From Brevundimonas naejangsanensis (GTDB lineage Bacteria; Pseudomonadota; Alphaproteobacteria; Caulobacterales; Caulobacteraceae), in the NCBI RefSeq assembly GCF_000635915.2, contig NZ_CP015614.1:124001-188000 (forward strand): a stretch of 64,000 nt of DNA, written 5' to 3'. A program made the translations under genes and the position numbers. Position 1 is the stretch's first letter; every line of letters begins with the position of its first letter. Of the stretch, positions 8,449 to 18,487 are shown one piece after another. The notes beneath the pieces were generated by a model. The model had not been told where the DNA came from, searched no databases, and saw only the letters and a program-made list of their open reading frames with translations.

Positions 8449-9168
8449 ATGCCCTTTCATGTTTCAGCCCCCCGCCAGAACGGCGTGCGCGGGCTTTGTA
8501 CGGCGGCTCTGGTCGCGGTCGCCTGTGCTGCTGGCCCGGCGACGGCGCAGTCCGTCGATGGCCGCTGGAGCGGCCAGCGGGGCCTCGCCAGCGAATACGT
8601 CGGCAAGGGATTGGGCAAGAGCGCGGGCGATCCCAGCCTGAACGGAACGCTGGAGGCGTCTTACGGCGATCTCTACGGCAGCGTCTTCGCCTCGACCGCC
8701 CGCCTGTCTCAGGGTGCGGACGCCGAGATCGTCGCGGCTCTGGGCTGGCGGCCCAGGGCGGCGGGCTTCGCCTTTGACCTGTCGGTGATGAACCGCGACC
8801 TGCCTGGGACGCGGGCCGGCGTCGACGCCAACTATTGGGAATATCAGGCGGACGTCTCGCGCAGGATCGGGCGCGTGTCCGGGCGGCTGCGCGTCAACTA
8901 CACGCCCGACGGCTTCGCCGCGACGCGGCAGGCCTGGTGGATCGAGGCTCAGGCCGCCGCGCCGCTGGGCCCGCGCGCCCGGGCCTCGGCGGCCTTCGCC
9001 GTTCGTTCGGCCGACGGCGGGGCCGACTACAACGCCTGGAACATGGGCGTGAAATACAACCTGAGCGAGCGATGGGCGATCGACGCCCGCTGGTACGACA
9101 CCGACAGCCACGCCCTGGGCGAGAACTACGACGGGCGCCTGGTGGGGGCGCTCAGCTTCAACTTCTGA
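8449..9168 (+). CDS. TorF-family putative outer-membrane porin
   Basis: The 239-residue protein starts with a signal peptide (LCTAALVAVACAAGPATAQ, cleavage near residue 34). It continues as amphipathic beta strands typical of the TIGR02001/Gcw_chp family: LASEYVGKGLGKS near the start, NYWEYQADVSRRIG in the middle and a terminal strand ending in LVGALSFNF. A C-terminal phenylalanine is the usual outer-membrane insertion signal. Family function is poorly known; members are annotated as TorF-like porins. It lies 50 bases before the chemoreceptor gene on the same strand and could share a transcript with the che operon. Confidence 0.85.
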   Translation: MPFHVSAPRQNGVRGLCTAALVAVACAAGPATAQSVDGRWSGQRGLASEYVGKGLGKSAGDPSLNGTLEASYGDLYGSVFASTARLSQGADAEIVAALGWRPRAAGFAFDLSVMNRDLPGTRAGVDANYWEYQADVSRRIGRVSGRLRVNYTPDGFAATRQAWWIEAQAAAPLGPRARASAAFAVRSADGGADYNAWNMGVKYNLSERWAIDARWYDTDSHALGENYDGRLVGALSFNF

Positions 9169-9218
9169 TCGAAAGCCGGTTTCGGCTCTCAAGAGAATCT
9201 TCACGGGGGAAGAGTTAG

Positions 9219-11219
9219 ATGGACGCCATGTTGAGCGACCTGAAGATCGAAAAGAAACTGATGGCGGCCTTTGCGGTCGTGATCCTGGCCATCGTCGCCA
9301 TGGGGCTGACGGTGTTTTTGCAGATCAATGCGCTTGATGCGGCGCGGACGGATCGTTCGCGCGCGGGCGTGGTCCAGCGCGAGGCCGAGGCGGCGCAATT
9401 CTATCTGGCGCGTCAGGAAGCCAGCTACCGCGGCTTCCTGGTGTCGCGCGACCCCTATTATCTTCAGCGTGTCGAAGAGCATCGCAAGAGCTTCAACCAG
9501 AGCCTGGACCGGCTGGTCCAACTGGACCGCTCCAGCGCGGCGCAGGCGCGCGCGGCCCGCACGGCTGCGGACGAGTGGAACAAGCAGGTGGTTCAGCGCG
9601 GCCGGGTCATGGTCGCCGATCAGGCGGGCTGGATGCAGGCCATCGCCATGGTCGGCCGCGACGGTCAGGCCGACAAATTCATCGATCCGGCGGAAAGCGC
9701 GCTGGACGGACTGATCGAGAAGAAGGTTCAGGAAAGCCGCCTCTATGGCGACAAGCAGGTGTCGGCCGCCAAGACGGCCCGCATGGTGCTGATCGGCGGC
9801 CTGCTGCTGGCGCTGGGGCTGGCTGGCGGCATGGCGGTGATGCTGACCAATGTCCTGGCCAAGCCGCTGACGGCGATGACGACGGCCATGCGCCGTCTGG
9901 CGTCGGGCGACACCTCCGTTCCGGTGCCGGCCGCCGGCCGCAAGGACGAGGTCGGCCAGATGGCCGCCGCCGTCCAGACCTTCAAGGACGCTGCCATCGC
10001 CAAGGACGCCCTTGAAGCCGAGACGGCCGCTCAGCGTCGCGCGGTCGAGGAAGAGCGCGCCCGCGTCGAAGCCGAAAAGGCCAGGGCGGCCGAAGAGGAC
10101 CGCATCGCCATCACCGCCCTGGCTGAGGGCCTGAATGCAATGGCTGCCGGCGATCTGACCTACCGCATCGACGTCCCCTTCGCCCCCAAGGCGGAACAGC
10201 TGAAGGCTGACTTCAACGCGGCCATTTCGCAGCTGGAGCAGGCGGTGGCCGTGGTGGTCGACAACGTGGCCGCCATCCGCTCGGGCTCGGGCGAGATCAG
10301 CCAGGCGTCGGATGACCTGTCGCGTCGCACCGAACAGCAGGCCGCCAGCCTGGAAGAGACCGCAGCGGCTCTGGATGAAATCACCGCCACGGTGAACCGG
10401 ACCGCCGACGGCGCCCGTCAGGCCTCCCGCGTCGTCCAGACGGCGCGCAATGAGGCCGAGGCGTCGGGCGCAGTGGTCAGCGACGCCGTCGCCGCCATGA
10501 CCGCCATCGAACAGTCTTCCAACCAGATCGGCGCCATCATCGGCGTGATCGACGAAATCGCCTTCCAGACCAACCTGCTGGCCCTGAACGCGGGCGTCGA
10601 GGCGGCGCGTGCGGGCGACGCCGGGCGCGGCTTCGCCGTGGTGGCTTCGGAGGTGCGGGCGCTGGCCCAGCGTTCGGCCGACGCGGCCAAGGAGATCAAG
10701 ACCCTGATCACCGCCTCGGGCCGTCAGGTCGAGCAGGGGGTGGCTCTGGTCGGCCAGACCGGCCAGGCCCTGGGCCGCATCGTCGCCGAGGTCGCCGAGA
10801 TCGACGGGCTGATGTCGGAAATCTCGGCCTCGGCCCAGGAGCAGGCGACGGGCCTGCAACAGGTCAATACCGCCGTGAACCAGATGGATCAGGTCACCCA
10901 GCAGAACGCCGCAATGGTCGAGGAATCGACCGCCGCCAGCCATTCTCTGGCTCAGGAAGCCGACGTCCTGGCCGCCTCGGTGGCGCGTTTCAAGGTCGCT
11001 CAGGGCGCCAACGGGGTCGCGGCCCCGGCGCGCGTTTCGGCCCCTCCGTCGCAAGGCCAGCCGTCGTTCAAGGCGAAGCCGGCGCCGGTCGCGGCGGACG
11101 CTGCGCCGGCCCGCACGCCCCAGCCGGTGGCCGAGACGGTCGCCGCCCTGAAGACGATGGGACGCGGCGGCGCGGCCCTGAAGGCTGAAATCATCGAAGA
11201 CGGCTGGGAGGAGTTCTGA
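9219..11219 (+). CDS. mcpA: Methyl-accepting chemotaxis protein, first gene of the che operon
   Basis: The 666-residue receptor has an N-terminal membrane helix (about 15-37), a helical periplasmic sensor domain with a 4-helix-bundle or CHASE3-like pattern (about 40-185) and a second helix (about 188-212). A HAMP domain follows (LAKPLTAMTTAMRRLASGD), then a long signalling coiled coil. The hairpin tip reads EIAFQTNLLALNAGVEAARA. The last five residues are GWEEF, which resembles the NWETF-type tether that binds CheR and CheB. GGGGGAAGAG ahead of the ATG is a good ribosome binding site. The position matches Caulobacter mcpA at the head of the major che cluster. The ligand is not predictable. 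Confidence 0.95.
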   Translation: MDAMLSDLKIEKKLMAAFAVVILAIVAMGLTVFLQINALDAARTDRSRAGVVQREAEAAQFYLARQEASYRGFLVSRDPYYLQRVEEHRKSFNQSLDRLVQLDRSSAAQARAARTAADEWNKQVVQRGRVMVADQAGWMQAIAMVGRDGQADKFIDPAESALDGLIEKKVQESRLYGDKQVSAAKTARMVLIGGLLLALGLAGGMAVMLTNVLAKPLTAMTTAMRRLASGDTSVPVPAAGRKDEVGQMAAAVQTFKDAAIAKDALEAETAAQRRAVEEERARVEAEKARAAEEDRIAITALAEGLNAMAAGDLTYRIDVPFAPKAEQLKADFNAAISQLEQAVAVVVDNVAAIRSGSGEISQASDDLSRRTEQQAASLEETAAALDEITATVNRTADGARQASRVVQTARNEAEASGAVVSDAVAAMTAIEQSSNQIGAIIGVIDEIAFQTNLLALNAGVEAARAGDAGRGFAVVASEVRALAQRSADAAKEIKTLITASGRQVEQGVALVGQTGQALGRIVAEVAEIDGLMSEISASAQEQATGLQQVNTAVNQMDQVTQQNAAMVEESTAASHSLAQEADVLAASVARFKVAQGANGVAAPARVSAPPSQGQPSFKAKPAPVAADAAPARTPQPVAETVAALKTMGRGGAALKAEIIEDGWEEF

Positions 11220-11500
11220 TGGCGGCTGTGGTCGTTCTGGCACCGGTTCTGGACCTGCGCGCGGCCGAGCCGCTGAAGGGCGAACTGCTGGCGGCGCGCG
11301 GTCAGGCCCTGACGCTGGACGGTTCGGCCGTCGAGCGGCTGGGCGGGCTGTGCCTTCAGCTGCTGTTGTCGGCGATCCGCACCTGGCGGGCCGACGGCCA
11401 GGCTTTGACCTTCGTCAATGCCTCCGAGGCCATGACGACCCAATGGAGCGCCTTCGGCGCTTCGCTCTCCGACCTTTCCACACAGGACGCCCTGCAATGA
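11219..11500 (+). CDS. cheX: STAS-domain protein of the che operon (CheX position)
   Basis: This 93-residue protein resembles a short STAS (anti-anti-sigma-like) domain: strand VVVLAPVLDL, strand QALTLDGSAVERLGGLCLQLL and strand QALTFVNASEAM. The usual phosphorylatable serine position is DGSAVERL here. It begins in the last base of the mcp stop codon and overlaps cheY by 4 bases, so translation is coupled. In the Caulobacter che cluster the gene at this position is called cheX. It is not obviously the CheX phosphatase of other bacteria, whose motif I do not see. Its role is unknown. Confidence 0.75.
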   Translation: MAAVVVLAPVLDLRAAEPLKGELLAARGQALTLDGSAVERLGGLCLQLLLSAIRTWRADGQALTFVNASEAMTTQWSAFGASLSDLSTQDALQ

Positions 11501-11862
11501 CCAAGACCGTTCTGACCGTCGACGATTCACGCACCATGCGCGACATGCTGATGCTGGCGCTCAAGGACGCGGGCTATCGCGTGGTCCAGGCCGAGGACGG
11601 CGTCCATGGCTTGGAGGTGCTTCAGGCCGAAAGCCCCGACATCGTCATCACCGACATCAACATGCCGCGCATGGACGGCTTCGGCTTCATCGAGGGGATG
11701 CGGGCGGACCCGGCGTTCAGCGCCGTTCCCGTGCTGGTCCTGACGACCGAAAGCGACGCCGCTAAGAAGCAGCGCGCCCGCGAGGCCGGGGCCACCGGCT
11801 GGATCGTCAAGCCGTTTGATCCCGTACGTCTGGTCGACGCCGTGCGCCGCGTGGCGGCGTAA
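11497..11862 (+). CDS. cheY: Chemotaxis response regulator CheY (CheYI)
   Basis: The 121-residue single receiver domain has every catalytic residue: acidic pair in TVDDSRTMRDM, phospho-acceptor aspartate in VITDINMPRMDG, threonine in VLVLTTESD and lysine in WIVKPFDPVRLV. It has no output domain and is the size of classic CheY, which carries the signal from CheA to the flagellar motor switch. The ATG at 11497 overlaps the preceding stop codon (ATGA). An open frame extends upstream to 11350 but overlaps cheX and is not needed. Twenty bases separate it from cheA. Confidence 0.95.
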   Translation: MTKTVLTVDDSRTMRDMLMLALKDAGYRVVQAEDGVHGLEVLQAESPDIVITDINMPRMDGFGFIEGMRADPAFSAVPVLVLTTESDAAKKQRAREAGATGWIVKPFDPVRLVDAVRRVAA

Positions 11863-11882
11863 GAAAAGAGGGGCGTGGGGCG

Positions 11883-14195
11883 ATGAGCGACGATCCGTTC
11901 GAGGCGATCAAGGCGACCTTCTTTCAGGAGTGCGAGGAGCTGCTCGCCGATCTGGAAGGCAATCTGCTGACGCTGGAGTCCGGTTCGACGGACATCGAGG
12001 TCATCAACGCCGTCTTTCGCGCCGTTCACTCGGTCAAGGGCGGGGCGGGGGCCTTCGGGCTGGAGGACCTGGTCCGTTTCGCCCACGTCTTCGAGACGCT
12101 GATGGACGAGCTGCGCTCGGGCCGCAAACCGTGCGACGATGCGACCGTGAAGACCCTGCTGCGCGCCGCCGACGTGCTGGCCGACCACGTCGCCGCTGCG
12201 CGCGGCGCGGGCGCGCCCGTCGACCCGGCGCGTTCGGCCGGACTGGTCGCCGAGCTTGAGGCCCTGACCTATGGCGGGGCCGCGCCGGTTGCGGCGGCCG
12301 AGTCGGAAGAGGACGACTTCGGCTTCACGCCCGTCGCCATGGACCTTGGGGCGTTCGAGGCTCCGGCGGGCCTGCCGGATCTTCCCGACCTGCCGCCCTT
12401 GTCGGACCTGGCCGCCCTGGCGCCGCTGCCCGACCTGTCGGCGCCGAGCGCATCGCAGGGGTGGAGGGTCGTCTTCCGTCCGCATCCGCGCCTCTACGCC
12501 AGCGCCAATGAGGCGGGTCTGCTGCTGCGCGAACTGGGCCGCCTGGGCCCGACGCGGGTGCAGATGGACGACAGCGGCCTGCCGCTGCTGGATGCGCTGG
12601 AGCCGACCGACAGCCATCTGATCTGGACCATCGAACTGGACGCCGACGTCAGCGAGGCCGAGGTGCGCGAGGTCTTCGACTTCGTGGAGATGGACTGCGA
12701 CCTGAGCGTCACGCCGCTGGGCGATGCGGCGCCGGTCGATGCCGCGCCCGCCGCCGCGGTCGACGAGGACGGCAGCGACGCTTCGGCCCTGGCCCGCGCG
12801 GCTGCGCCGGAACTGGACATCGCCGCCCTGCTGGCCTCGGTCGGCGCCGCGCCGACGGAGGCGCCCGCGCCTGTCGCCGTCGCGCCCGTGACCCCTCCGC
12901 CTGCCGCGCCGGTCGCGCCGTCTCCGGTCAAGCCTGCGCCCGCGCCGGCCGCTCCGGCGCCTGTGCAGGCGACGGCCCCCGCCGCTGCGGCGCCCGTGAC
13001 CATCCGTGTCGATCTGGAGCGGGTGGACCGCCTGATCAATGCGGTCGGCGAACTGGTCATCCAGCAGGCCATGCTGGCCCAGCGCGTGACCGAAAGCGGC
13101 CTGGCCCGCTCGTCCGACATCGGCCTGGGTCTGGAAGACCTCGAACTGCTGACGCGCGAGATTCAGGACAGCGTCATGGCCATCCGGGCCCAGCCGGTGA
13201 AGTCGGTGTTCCAGCGGATGCCGCGCCTGGTGCGGGAGGCGGCCGAGGCCACGGGCAAGAAGGTGAAGCTGGTCACGTCCGGCGAGGACACCGAGGTCGA
13301 CAAGACCGTGGTCGAACGTCTGGCCGAGCCGATCACCCACATGCTGCGCAACGCCATCGACCACGGGCTGGAAAGCCCGGCGGACCGTCTGGCGGCGGGC
13401 AAGCCGGAAGAGGGGACGGTGCGTCTGGCGGCCCTGCACCGCTCGGGCCGGATCGTCATCGAGATCTCGGACGACGGCAAGGGCATCAACCGCCCGCGCG
13501 TGAAGGGCATCGCCGTCGAGCGCGGCCTGATCGCCGAGGATGCGGTGCTGTCGGACGACGAGATCGACAACCTGATCTTCCTGCCGGGCTTCTCGACCGC
13601 CACCGAGGTGTCGGACCTGTCGGGCCGGGGCGTCGGCATGGACGTGGTGCGCCGCTCGATCCAGTCGCTGGGCGGGCGCATCTCCATCACCTCCAATCCG
13701 GGCAAGGGCTCGACCTTCACCCTCAGCCTGCCGCTGACGCTGGCGGTGCTGGACGGCATGGTGGTCGGCGCCGCCGATCAGACCCTGGTCGCGCCGCTCG
13801 CCGCCATCGTCGAGAGCCTGACCCCGAACGAGGGCGACATCCACTACGTCGGCGGCGTCGATCCCGTGCTGCGCTTCCGCGAGGCTTTCGTGCCGCTGGT
13901 GGACGTCGGCCTGGTCATGGGCTTCCGCGACGCCCCGACCGAGCTGAAGGGCGGGGTGGTGATGATCGTCGAGACCGAAAGCCGCCAGCGCGCGGCCCTG
14001 CTGGTCGACGCCATCCACGGCCAGCGCCAGGTCGTCATCAAGAGCCTGGAAACCCATTACCGCCACGTCGAGGGCGTAGCCGCCGCCACCATTCTGGGCG
14101 ACGGCCGCGTGGCCCTGATCCTCGACATCGACGCCCTTGTGACCGCCAAGCGTTCCCGAACTCCGTCGCGTTCCGACCTGCAAATGGCGAGCTGA
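11883..14195 (+). CDS. cheA: Chemotaxis histidine kinase CheA
   Basis: The 770-residue protein has the full P1-P5 order. P1 (Hpt) carries the phosphorylated histidine in [13 protein letters not shown] (about residue 44). A low-complexity Asp/Leu/Pro linker and a P2-like segment ([19 protein letters not shown], about 198-290) follow, then a long Ala/Pro linker (about 315-375). P3 dimerisation begins at [20 protein letters not shown]4 is the ATPase: [11 protein letters not shown]-box, [11 protein letters not shown]1 box and [11 protein letters not shown]2 box. P5 is CheW-like. It phosphorylates CheY and CheB in response to receptor signals. All key residues are present. Confidence 0.97.
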   Translation: MSDDPFEAIKATFFQECEELLADLEGNLLTLESGSTDIEVINAVFRAVHSVKGGAGAFGLEDLVRFAHVFETLMDELRSGRKPCDDATVKTLLRAADVLADHVAAARGAGAPVDPARSAGLVAELEALTYGGAAPVAAAESEEDDFGFTPVAMDLGAFEAPAGLPDLPDLPPLSDLAALAPLPDLSAPSASQGWRVVFRPHPRLYASANEAGLLLRELGRLGPTRVQMDDSGLPLLDALEPTDSHLIWTIELDADVSEAEVREVFDFVEMDCDLSVTPLGDAAPVDAAPAAAVDEDGSDASALARAAAPELDIAALLASVGAAPTEAPAPVAVAPVTPPPAAPVAPSPVKPAPAPAAPAPVQATAPAAAAPVTIRVDLERVDRLINAVGELVIQQAMLAQRVTESGLARSSDIGLGLEDLELLTREIQDSVMAIRAQPVKSVFQRMPRLVREAAEATGKKVKLVTSGEDTEVDKTVVERLAEPITHMLRNAIDHGLESPADRLAAGKPEEGTVRLAALHRSGRIVIEISDDGKGINRPRVKGIAVERGLIAEDAVLSDDEIDNLIFLPGFSTATEVSDLSGRGVGMDVVRRSIQSLGGRISITSNPGKGSTFTLSLPLTLAVLDGMVVGAADQTLVAPLAAIVESLTPNEGDIHYVGGVDPVLRFREAFVPLVDVGLVMGFRDAPTELKGGVVMIVETESRQRAALLVDAIHGQRQVVIKSLETHYRHVEGVAAATILGDGRVALILDIDALVTAKRSRTPSRSDLQMAS

Positions 14196-14199
14196 GACC

Positions 14200-14685
14200 A
14201 TGACCCCGACTGAACACCAGACCCTGACCCCCAATGTCGCCGGGACCGACCGCGAGCTGATCGCCTTCCGCATCGGCGAGCAGGAATTCTGCGTCGACAT
14301 CATGAGCGTGCGCGAGATCCGCGGCTGGACCCCGGCCACGCCCTTGCCGCGCTCGCCCGCCTATATGAAGGGCGTCATCAACCTGCGCGGCGTGGTGCTG
14401 CCGATCATCGACCTGGGCGCGCGCTTCGGCCTGGTCACGAACGAGCCGACCGAGCGGCACGTCATCATGGTGGCCCATGTCGGTTCGCGCCTGGTCGGCC
14501 TGCTGGTCGATGCGGTGTCGGACATCGTGCAGCTGTCGGACGCGGCCATCCAGCCGACGCCGGACGTGGCCAGCGAACAGGTGAAGTCCTTCGTGAAGGG
14601 CATCTTCGCCGTCGAGGGCGGCCGCATGATCAGCCTGATCGACCTCAACAACGTCCTGCCGGAAGGCGAGGCCGAAGCCGCATGA
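14200..14685 (+). CDS. cheW: Chemotaxis coupling protein CheW
   Basis: The 161-residue protein couples receptors to CheA. The CheW fold motifs are visible: [20 protein letters not shown] in the first subdomain, [18 protein letters not shown] in the middle and [14 protein letters not shown] in the second. The gene starts 4 bases after cheA and overlaps cheR by 4 bases, in line with production at a fixed ratio with CheA. Confidence 0.96.
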   Translation: MTPTEHQTLTPNVAGTDRELIAFRIGEQEFCVDIMSVREIRGWTPATPLPRSPAYMKGVINLRGVVLPIIDLGARFGLVTNEPTERHVIMVAHVGSRLVGLLVDAVSDIVQLSDAAIQPTPDVASEQVKSFVKGIFAVEGGRMISLIDLNNVLPEGEAEAA

Positions 14686-15548
14686 CGACCGTCGCCGGGC
14701 GCGAAGCCCTGGTCGAAGGCGAGTTCGTCTTCACGGCCGAGGATTTCCGCCACATCGCCCAGACCCTGCACGCTCACGCAGGCATCGCCCTCAGCGAAGG
14801 CAAGGCGGCGCTGGTCTATTCGCGCCTGGCCAAGCGGCTGCGCGTGCTGGGGCTGCGCAGCTTCCGCGACTACTGCGCCCTGATCGACGGGGCGCAGGGC
14901 GTGGACGAGCGCCAGGCGATGATGGCGGCCCTGACCACCAACGTCACCCGCTTCTACCGCGAGCCGCACCACTTCGATCACCTGCGCGACAAGGTGATGC
15001 CGGAACTGGCCGCCAAGGCGCGGGCGGGCGGGCGGGTGCGCCTGTGGTCCGCCGCCTGTTCGAACGGGCAGGAGCCCTATTCGATGGCGATGACGGTGCT
15101 GGACGTCCTGCCGGAAGCGGCGGAACTGGACGTGCGCATCCTGGCCACCGACATCGACCCCAACATGGTCGCCGAGGGCGCGGCGGGCGTCTATTCCGAC
15201 GATCTTCTGGCCCCGGTCCCGGCCGCGTCGCGCAAGCATTTCACGCCGGTCGCGGGCGCGCCGGGCCGGTTCAGCGCCGATGCGACGCTGCGCCGTCTGG
15301 TGGCGTTCAAGGAGCTGAACCTGATCGGCGACTGGCCGATGCGCGGCCGCTTCGACGTCATCTTCTGCCGCAACGTGGTCATCTATTTCGACGACGCGAC
15401 CCAGGAGCGGGTCTGGGGCCGGTTCACGCCGATCCTGAACCCCGGCGGCGTCCTCTACATCGGTCACTCCGAGCGGGTGACGGGACCGGCGGCGCAACAG
15501 CTGCAACCCGCCGGCCTGACCACCTACGTCAAGGGCGCGGGGGCATGA
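14682..15548 (+). CDS. cheR: Chemoreceptor glutamate methyltransferase CheR
   Basis: The 288-residue enzyme methylates receptor glutamates using S-adenosylmethionine. It has the N-terminal helical CheR domain ([14 protein letters not shown], then [14 protein letters not shown] with the receptor-contacting region). The SAM-binding Rossmann domain follows ([17 protein letters not shown], then [13 protein letters not shown]). The motif-I loop is SNGQEPYS rather than the more common STGEEPYS, which should remain functional. The gene overlaps cheW and cheB by 4 bases each. The GWEEF tail on the operon's receptor is a plausible docking site for it. Confidence 0.95.
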   Translation: MTTVAGREALVEGEFVFTAEDFRHIAQTLHAHAGIALSEGKAALVYSRLAKRLRVLGLRSFRDYCALIDGAQGVDERQAMMAALTTNVTRFYREPHHFDHLRDKVMPELAAKARAGGRVRLWSAACSNGQEPYSMAMTVLDVLPEAAELDVRILATDIDPNMVAEGAAGVYSDDLLAPVPAASRKHFTPVAGAPGRFSADATLRRLVAFKELNLIGDWPMRGRFDVIFCRNVVIYFDDATQERVWGRFTPILNPGGVLYIGHSERVTGPAAQQLQPAGLTTYVKGAGA

Positions 15549-16582
15549 GCGCGGTCTCGGTCCTGGTGGTGGACGACAGCGCCACCATGCGCAGCCTGAT
15601 TAGCGCCGTCCTGCGCCGCGATCCGGAGATCAACGTGGTCGGCACGGCCGCCGATCCGCTGGAGGCGCGCACCAAGATCAAGGAGCTGAACCCCGACGTC
15701 ATCACCCTGGACGTCGAGATGCCCAATATGAACGGGCTGGAGTTCCTTGAGAAGATCATGCGGCTGCGGCCCATGCCGGTGGTCATGGTCTCGACCCTGA
15801 CCCAGGCGGGGACCGACGTGACCCTGGCGGCGCTGGAGGTCGGCGCCGTCGACGCCGTGGCCAAGCCCGCGCCCGGCGTGCCCGCCGCCGAAGCCTTCGC
15901 CGACCTGGCCGAGAAGGTGAAGGTCGCCGCGCGGTCTCGTGTTCGTCCGCTGGAGGACCGCGCGGTTCGGGGGCACGAGGGCGTCTATCACGCGGACCCC
16001 AATCATGTGCTGGCCATCGGTTCGTCCACGGGCGGGGTCGAGGCCTTGCTGACCATTCTGTCGGCCTTTCCGGCGGACTGCCCGGCGACGGTCGTCACCC
16101 AGCACATGCCCGCCAGCTTCACCAGGAGCTTCGCCGCCCGCCTGAACAAGGTCTCGGCCGCTACGGTCAGCGAGGCCGAGGACGGGGCGCCGCTGAAGCC
16201 GGGCCATGTCTACATCGCGCCGGGCGGCGAGGCCCATCTGGCCGTGTCGGGCGGGCGTTGCCGCCTGGTCGCCGCCGATCCGGTCAACGGCCACCGCCCC
16301 TCGGTCGACGTGCTGTTCGGCTCGATCGCCCAGCTGGGGCGGCCGATGACGGGCGTCATCCTGACCGGCATGGGCAAGGACGGGGCCAAGGGCCTGCTGG
16401 CCATGCGTCAGGCCGGCGCCCGCACCCTGGGCCAGGACGAGGCGTCCTGCGTCGTCTACGGCATGCCCCGCGCCGCCTTTGAGCTGGGCGCCGTCGAGCG
16501 TCAGCTGCCGCTGTCCCGCATGGCTTCGGCCATTCTCGAATCCTGCGCCGCCCGTTCGGGCGCGCCCCAGTCTGTTGCGTAA
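15545..16582 (+). CDS. cheB: Receptor glutamate methylesterase/deamidase CheB
   Basis: The 345-residue protein joins a receiver domain ([11 protein letters not shown], phospho-acceptor in [19 protein letters not shown]) to the CheB catalytic domain. The catalytic serine is in [12 protein letters not shown], the histidine in [15 protein letters not shown] and the aspartate in [11 protein letters not shown]. It removes methyl groups from receptors when phosphorylated by CheA. ATG at 15545 overlaps the cheR stop codon. The open frame continues upstream in the cheR region but that part is not CheB. Confidence 0.96.
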   Translation: MSAVSVLVVDDSATMRSLISAVLRRDPEINVVGTAADPLEARTKIKELNPDVITLDVEMPNMNGLEFLEKIMRLRPMPVVMVSTLTQAGTDVTLAALEVGAVDAVAKPAPGVPAAEAFADLAEKVKVAARSRVRPLEDRAVRGHEGVYHADPNHVLAIGSSTGGVEALLTILSAFPADCPATVVTQHMPASFTRSFAARLNKVSAATVSEAEDGAPLKPGHVYIAPGGEAHLAVSGGRCRLVAADPVNGHRPSVDVLFGSIAQLGRPMTGVILTGMGKDGAKGLLAMRQAGARTLGQDEASCVVYGMPRAAFELGAVERQLPLSRMASAILESCAARSGAPQSVA

Positions 16583-16590
16583 GGACGTTC

Positions 16591-16980
16591 ATGCCCGCCG
16601 CCTCCGCCATCCGCACCCTCGTCGTCGATGATCAGCTGACGATGCGCTCGCTTGTCCGCGCCAGTCTGCAGCAGATCGGCGTGCGCGACATCGAGGAAGC
16701 GCCCGACGGCGAGGCGGCCCTGCGTTCCCTGCTGGTGCAGCCGGTCCATCTGGTGATCTCCGACTTCAACATGCCGAATCTGGACGGGCTGAGCCTGCTG
16801 CGCGCCATCCGGGCGCATCCGCCGCTCTCCAAGACGGCCTTCATCATGCTGACCGGCCGGGCCGACCGCGAGCTGGTCCAGCGCGCCGTCCAGTTCGGGG
16901 TGAACAACTATCTGGTGAAGCCCTTCACCACCGCCCAGCTGAAAGAGAAGCTGGAAGCGGTCTTCGGCCCGCTGACGTGA
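16591..16980 (+). CDS. CheY-like response regulator (CheYII position)
   Basis: This 129-residue lone receiver has all conserved residues: [12 protein letters not shown], phospho-acceptor aspartate in [21 protein letters not shown] and [11 protein letters not shown]. The operon thus has three single or near-single receivers, as in Caulobacter. The second CheY may act as an alternative motor regulator, as part of the Cle/CheY-like set, or as a phosphate sink. Which of these applies cannot be told from sequence. Confidence 0.9.
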   Translation: MPAASAIRTLVVDDQLTMRSLVRASLQQIGVRDIEEAPDGEAALRSLLVQPVHLVISDFNMPNLDGLSLLRAIRAHPPLSKTAFIMLTGRADRELVQRAVQFGVNNYLVKPFTTAQLKEKLEAVFGPLT

Positions 16981-17522
16981 CCGGCGCGGCGGTCCAGGAG
17001 CCGGTCGAGCGGCGCGTGCACGTGGGGCAGGGCGATCACTATGTGTCGTCCGATCCCGACGTCGTGCTCACGACCGTCCTGGGCAGCTGCGTGGCCCTGT
17101 GCCTGCGCGACCCGCAGGCGGGGGTCGGGGGAATGAACCACTTCCTGCTGCCAGAAGGCGCTGGGGCCGACCGTGGAGCCAGTCGCCGCTATGGCGCCTA
17201 TCTGATGGAAGTCCTGATCAACGATGTGCTGAAGGCGGGCGGTCGCCGCGACCGGCTGGAGGCCAAGCTGTTCGGCGGCGGCCGGATGTTCGACGCCCTG
17301 ACCGACATCGGGTCGGCCAACGCCGACTTCGCCGAGAAATTCCTGGCGGACGAGGGCATTCCCGTCGTCAGCCGCAGTCTGAGGGGCGCCGGCGGGCGCC
17401 GTATTCACTATTGGCCGGTCAGCGGTCGGGCGCGTCAGCGCGTGGTGACGGACGGCGCCAGCCTGCCGCCCGCGACGCCGCCGCCGACGCCTGTCGCTGC
17501 CGGGGATCTGGAGCTGTTCTGA
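16977..17522 (+). CDS. cheD: Chemoreceptor glutamine deamidase CheD
   Basis: The 181-residue enzyme shows the CheD signature: [14 protein letters not shown] with the catalytic cysteine, [11 protein letters not shown] with the catalytic histidine, and [22 protein letters not shown]. It deamidates receptor glutamines to methylatable glutamates. The start is GTG inside GTGA, overlapping the preceding receiver gene by 4 bases. A short proline-rich tail (about residues 162-173) ends the protein, and the stop overlaps the next ATG by 1 base. Confidence 0.94.
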   Translation: MTGAAVQEPVERRVHVGQGDHYVSSDPDVVLTTVLGSCVALCLRDPQAGVGGMNHFLLPEGAGADRGASRRYGAYLMEVLINDVLKAGGRRDRLEAKLFGGGRMFDALTDIGSANADFAEKFLADEGIPVVSRSLRGAGGRRIHYWPVSGRARQRVVTDGASLPPATPPPTPVAAGDLELF

Positions 17523-17896
17523 TGGCTGAAACAGACAATCGCGACCTGCTGGCCGCCATGGCGGCGGAGCTGTCGGACATCCGCGCCGAGATCGAGGCGG
17601 CAGGCGGGCTGGTGTCCGAGGTGCTGCGCCAGCTGCCGGCCGAGACGCGGCTGGGCTATCTGACGCGCAGCCAGAGCTTCGACGTTCTGTCTCAGCGCAT
17701 CGAGGCCTTGGCCGGACTGGCGCAGGCCGTGGCCGAGGAGCAGCCGATGGACACCGCCCTGGCGGCCCTGCCTCTGGCCGAGATGGCCGAGCGGATGCAG
17801 GAAACGGCCCACCGCGCCCGCCCCTCGGCGGCGCCCGCTGACGATCCGGACGCGGCGTCCGGCGCCTCGGCGCCGGGCGTGCTGCACCTGTTCTGA
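17522..17896 (+). CDS. cheU: Small che-operon protein at the CheU position
   Basis: This 124-residue protein is mostly alpha-helical: AAMAAELSDIRAEIEAAGGL, then LPAETRLGYLTRSQSFDVLS. It has a disordered Ala/Asp tail ending in LHLF. No enzymatic motif is evident. I name it only because the gene between cheD and cheYIII in the Caulobacter cluster is cheU. An SxxFDVLSQRIEAL-type helix bears some resemblance to CheZ-like or Hpt-like helical proteins, but that is not established. Function unknown. Confidence 0.65.
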   Translation: MAETDNRDLLAAMAAELSDIRAEIEAAGGLVSEVLRQLPAETRLGYLTRSQSFDVLSQRIEALAGLAQAVAEEQPMDTALAALPLAEMAERMQETAHRARPSAAPADDPDAASGASAPGVLHLF

Positions 17897-17899
17897 ATC

Positions 17900-18487
17900 A
17901 TGGCCGACGACCGCATCAATCTGGAGCAGTCGACGGTGCTGCTGGTCGACGACACGCCGCAGGCGTTGGACATGCTTGGCTCGATCTTTCAGGGCTTCGG
18001 CGTCAAGGAGCAGATCAAACGCCCCTCGGCCGTCGAGGCGGTGAAGCTCCTGCAACAGCGTCCGGTCGATCTGATCGTCATCGACTGCGGCGACCCGGAG
18101 ATGGACGGCTACGCCTTCACCCGCTGGCTGCGGCGCGAGACGCCTGCGCCGATGCGCTATACGCCGGTCATCCTGGTCACCGGCCACGCCTCCCAGTCCA
18201 AGGTGCAGGAAGGCCGCGACTGCGGCGTCAGCTTCGTCATCACCAAGCCTCTGACGCCGGCCGTGCTGTTGAAACGCATCCTGTGGCTGGCGGGCGATGA
18301 GCGCGAATTCGTCGAGTGCGCCACCTATGTCGGTCCCGATCGGCGCGTCCGTAATTTCGGCCCGCCCGTGGGCATGACCGGGCGCCGCAAGGGCGACCTT
18401 TCGGCCCACGTCGGCCACGCCGTCGAGGAGAATATGGATCAGGCCGATATCGACATGCTGCTGAAACCGCAGAGGGTGTCGCTGTGA
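17900..18487 (+). CDS. Receiver protein with C-terminal extension (CheYIII position)
   Basis: The 195-residue protein has a receiver domain in its first ~130 residues: VDDTPQALDML acidic pocket, IDCGDPEMDGYAF with the phospho-acceptor aspartate, VTGHASQSKV and ITKPLTPAVL. The loop after the acceptor has Asp where Met is usual (DCGDP instead of DxxMP). A C-terminal extension of ~65 residues (YVGPDRRVRNFGPP...) has no recognised domain; the GPDRR element recurs in alphaproteobacterial signalling proteins. It lies between cheU and cheE as in Caulobacter. Confidence 0.8.
   Translation: MADDRINLEQSTVLLVDDTPQALDMLGSIFQGFGVKEQIKRPSAVEAVKLLQQRPVDLIVIDCGDPEMDGYAFTRWLRRETPAPMRYTPVILVTGHASQSKVQEGRDCGVSFVITKPLTPAVLLKRILWLAGDEREFVECATYVGPDRRVRNFGPPVGMTGRRKGDLSAHVGHAVEENMDQADIDMLLKPQRVSL

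Noticed and set aside
8331..8777. 148-codon plus-strand frame over the porin leader
   Set aside because: Overlaps the signal peptide and start of the TorF-like gene in another frame; Arg/Gly-rich.
9201..11243. Long minus-strand frame opposite the chemoreceptor
   Set aside because: Antisense to a clear MCP with HAMP and hairpin-tip motifs.
11622..14339. 905-codon minus-strand frame opposite cheA
   Set aside because: Low-complexity antisense product; CheA on the plus strand has every catalytic box.
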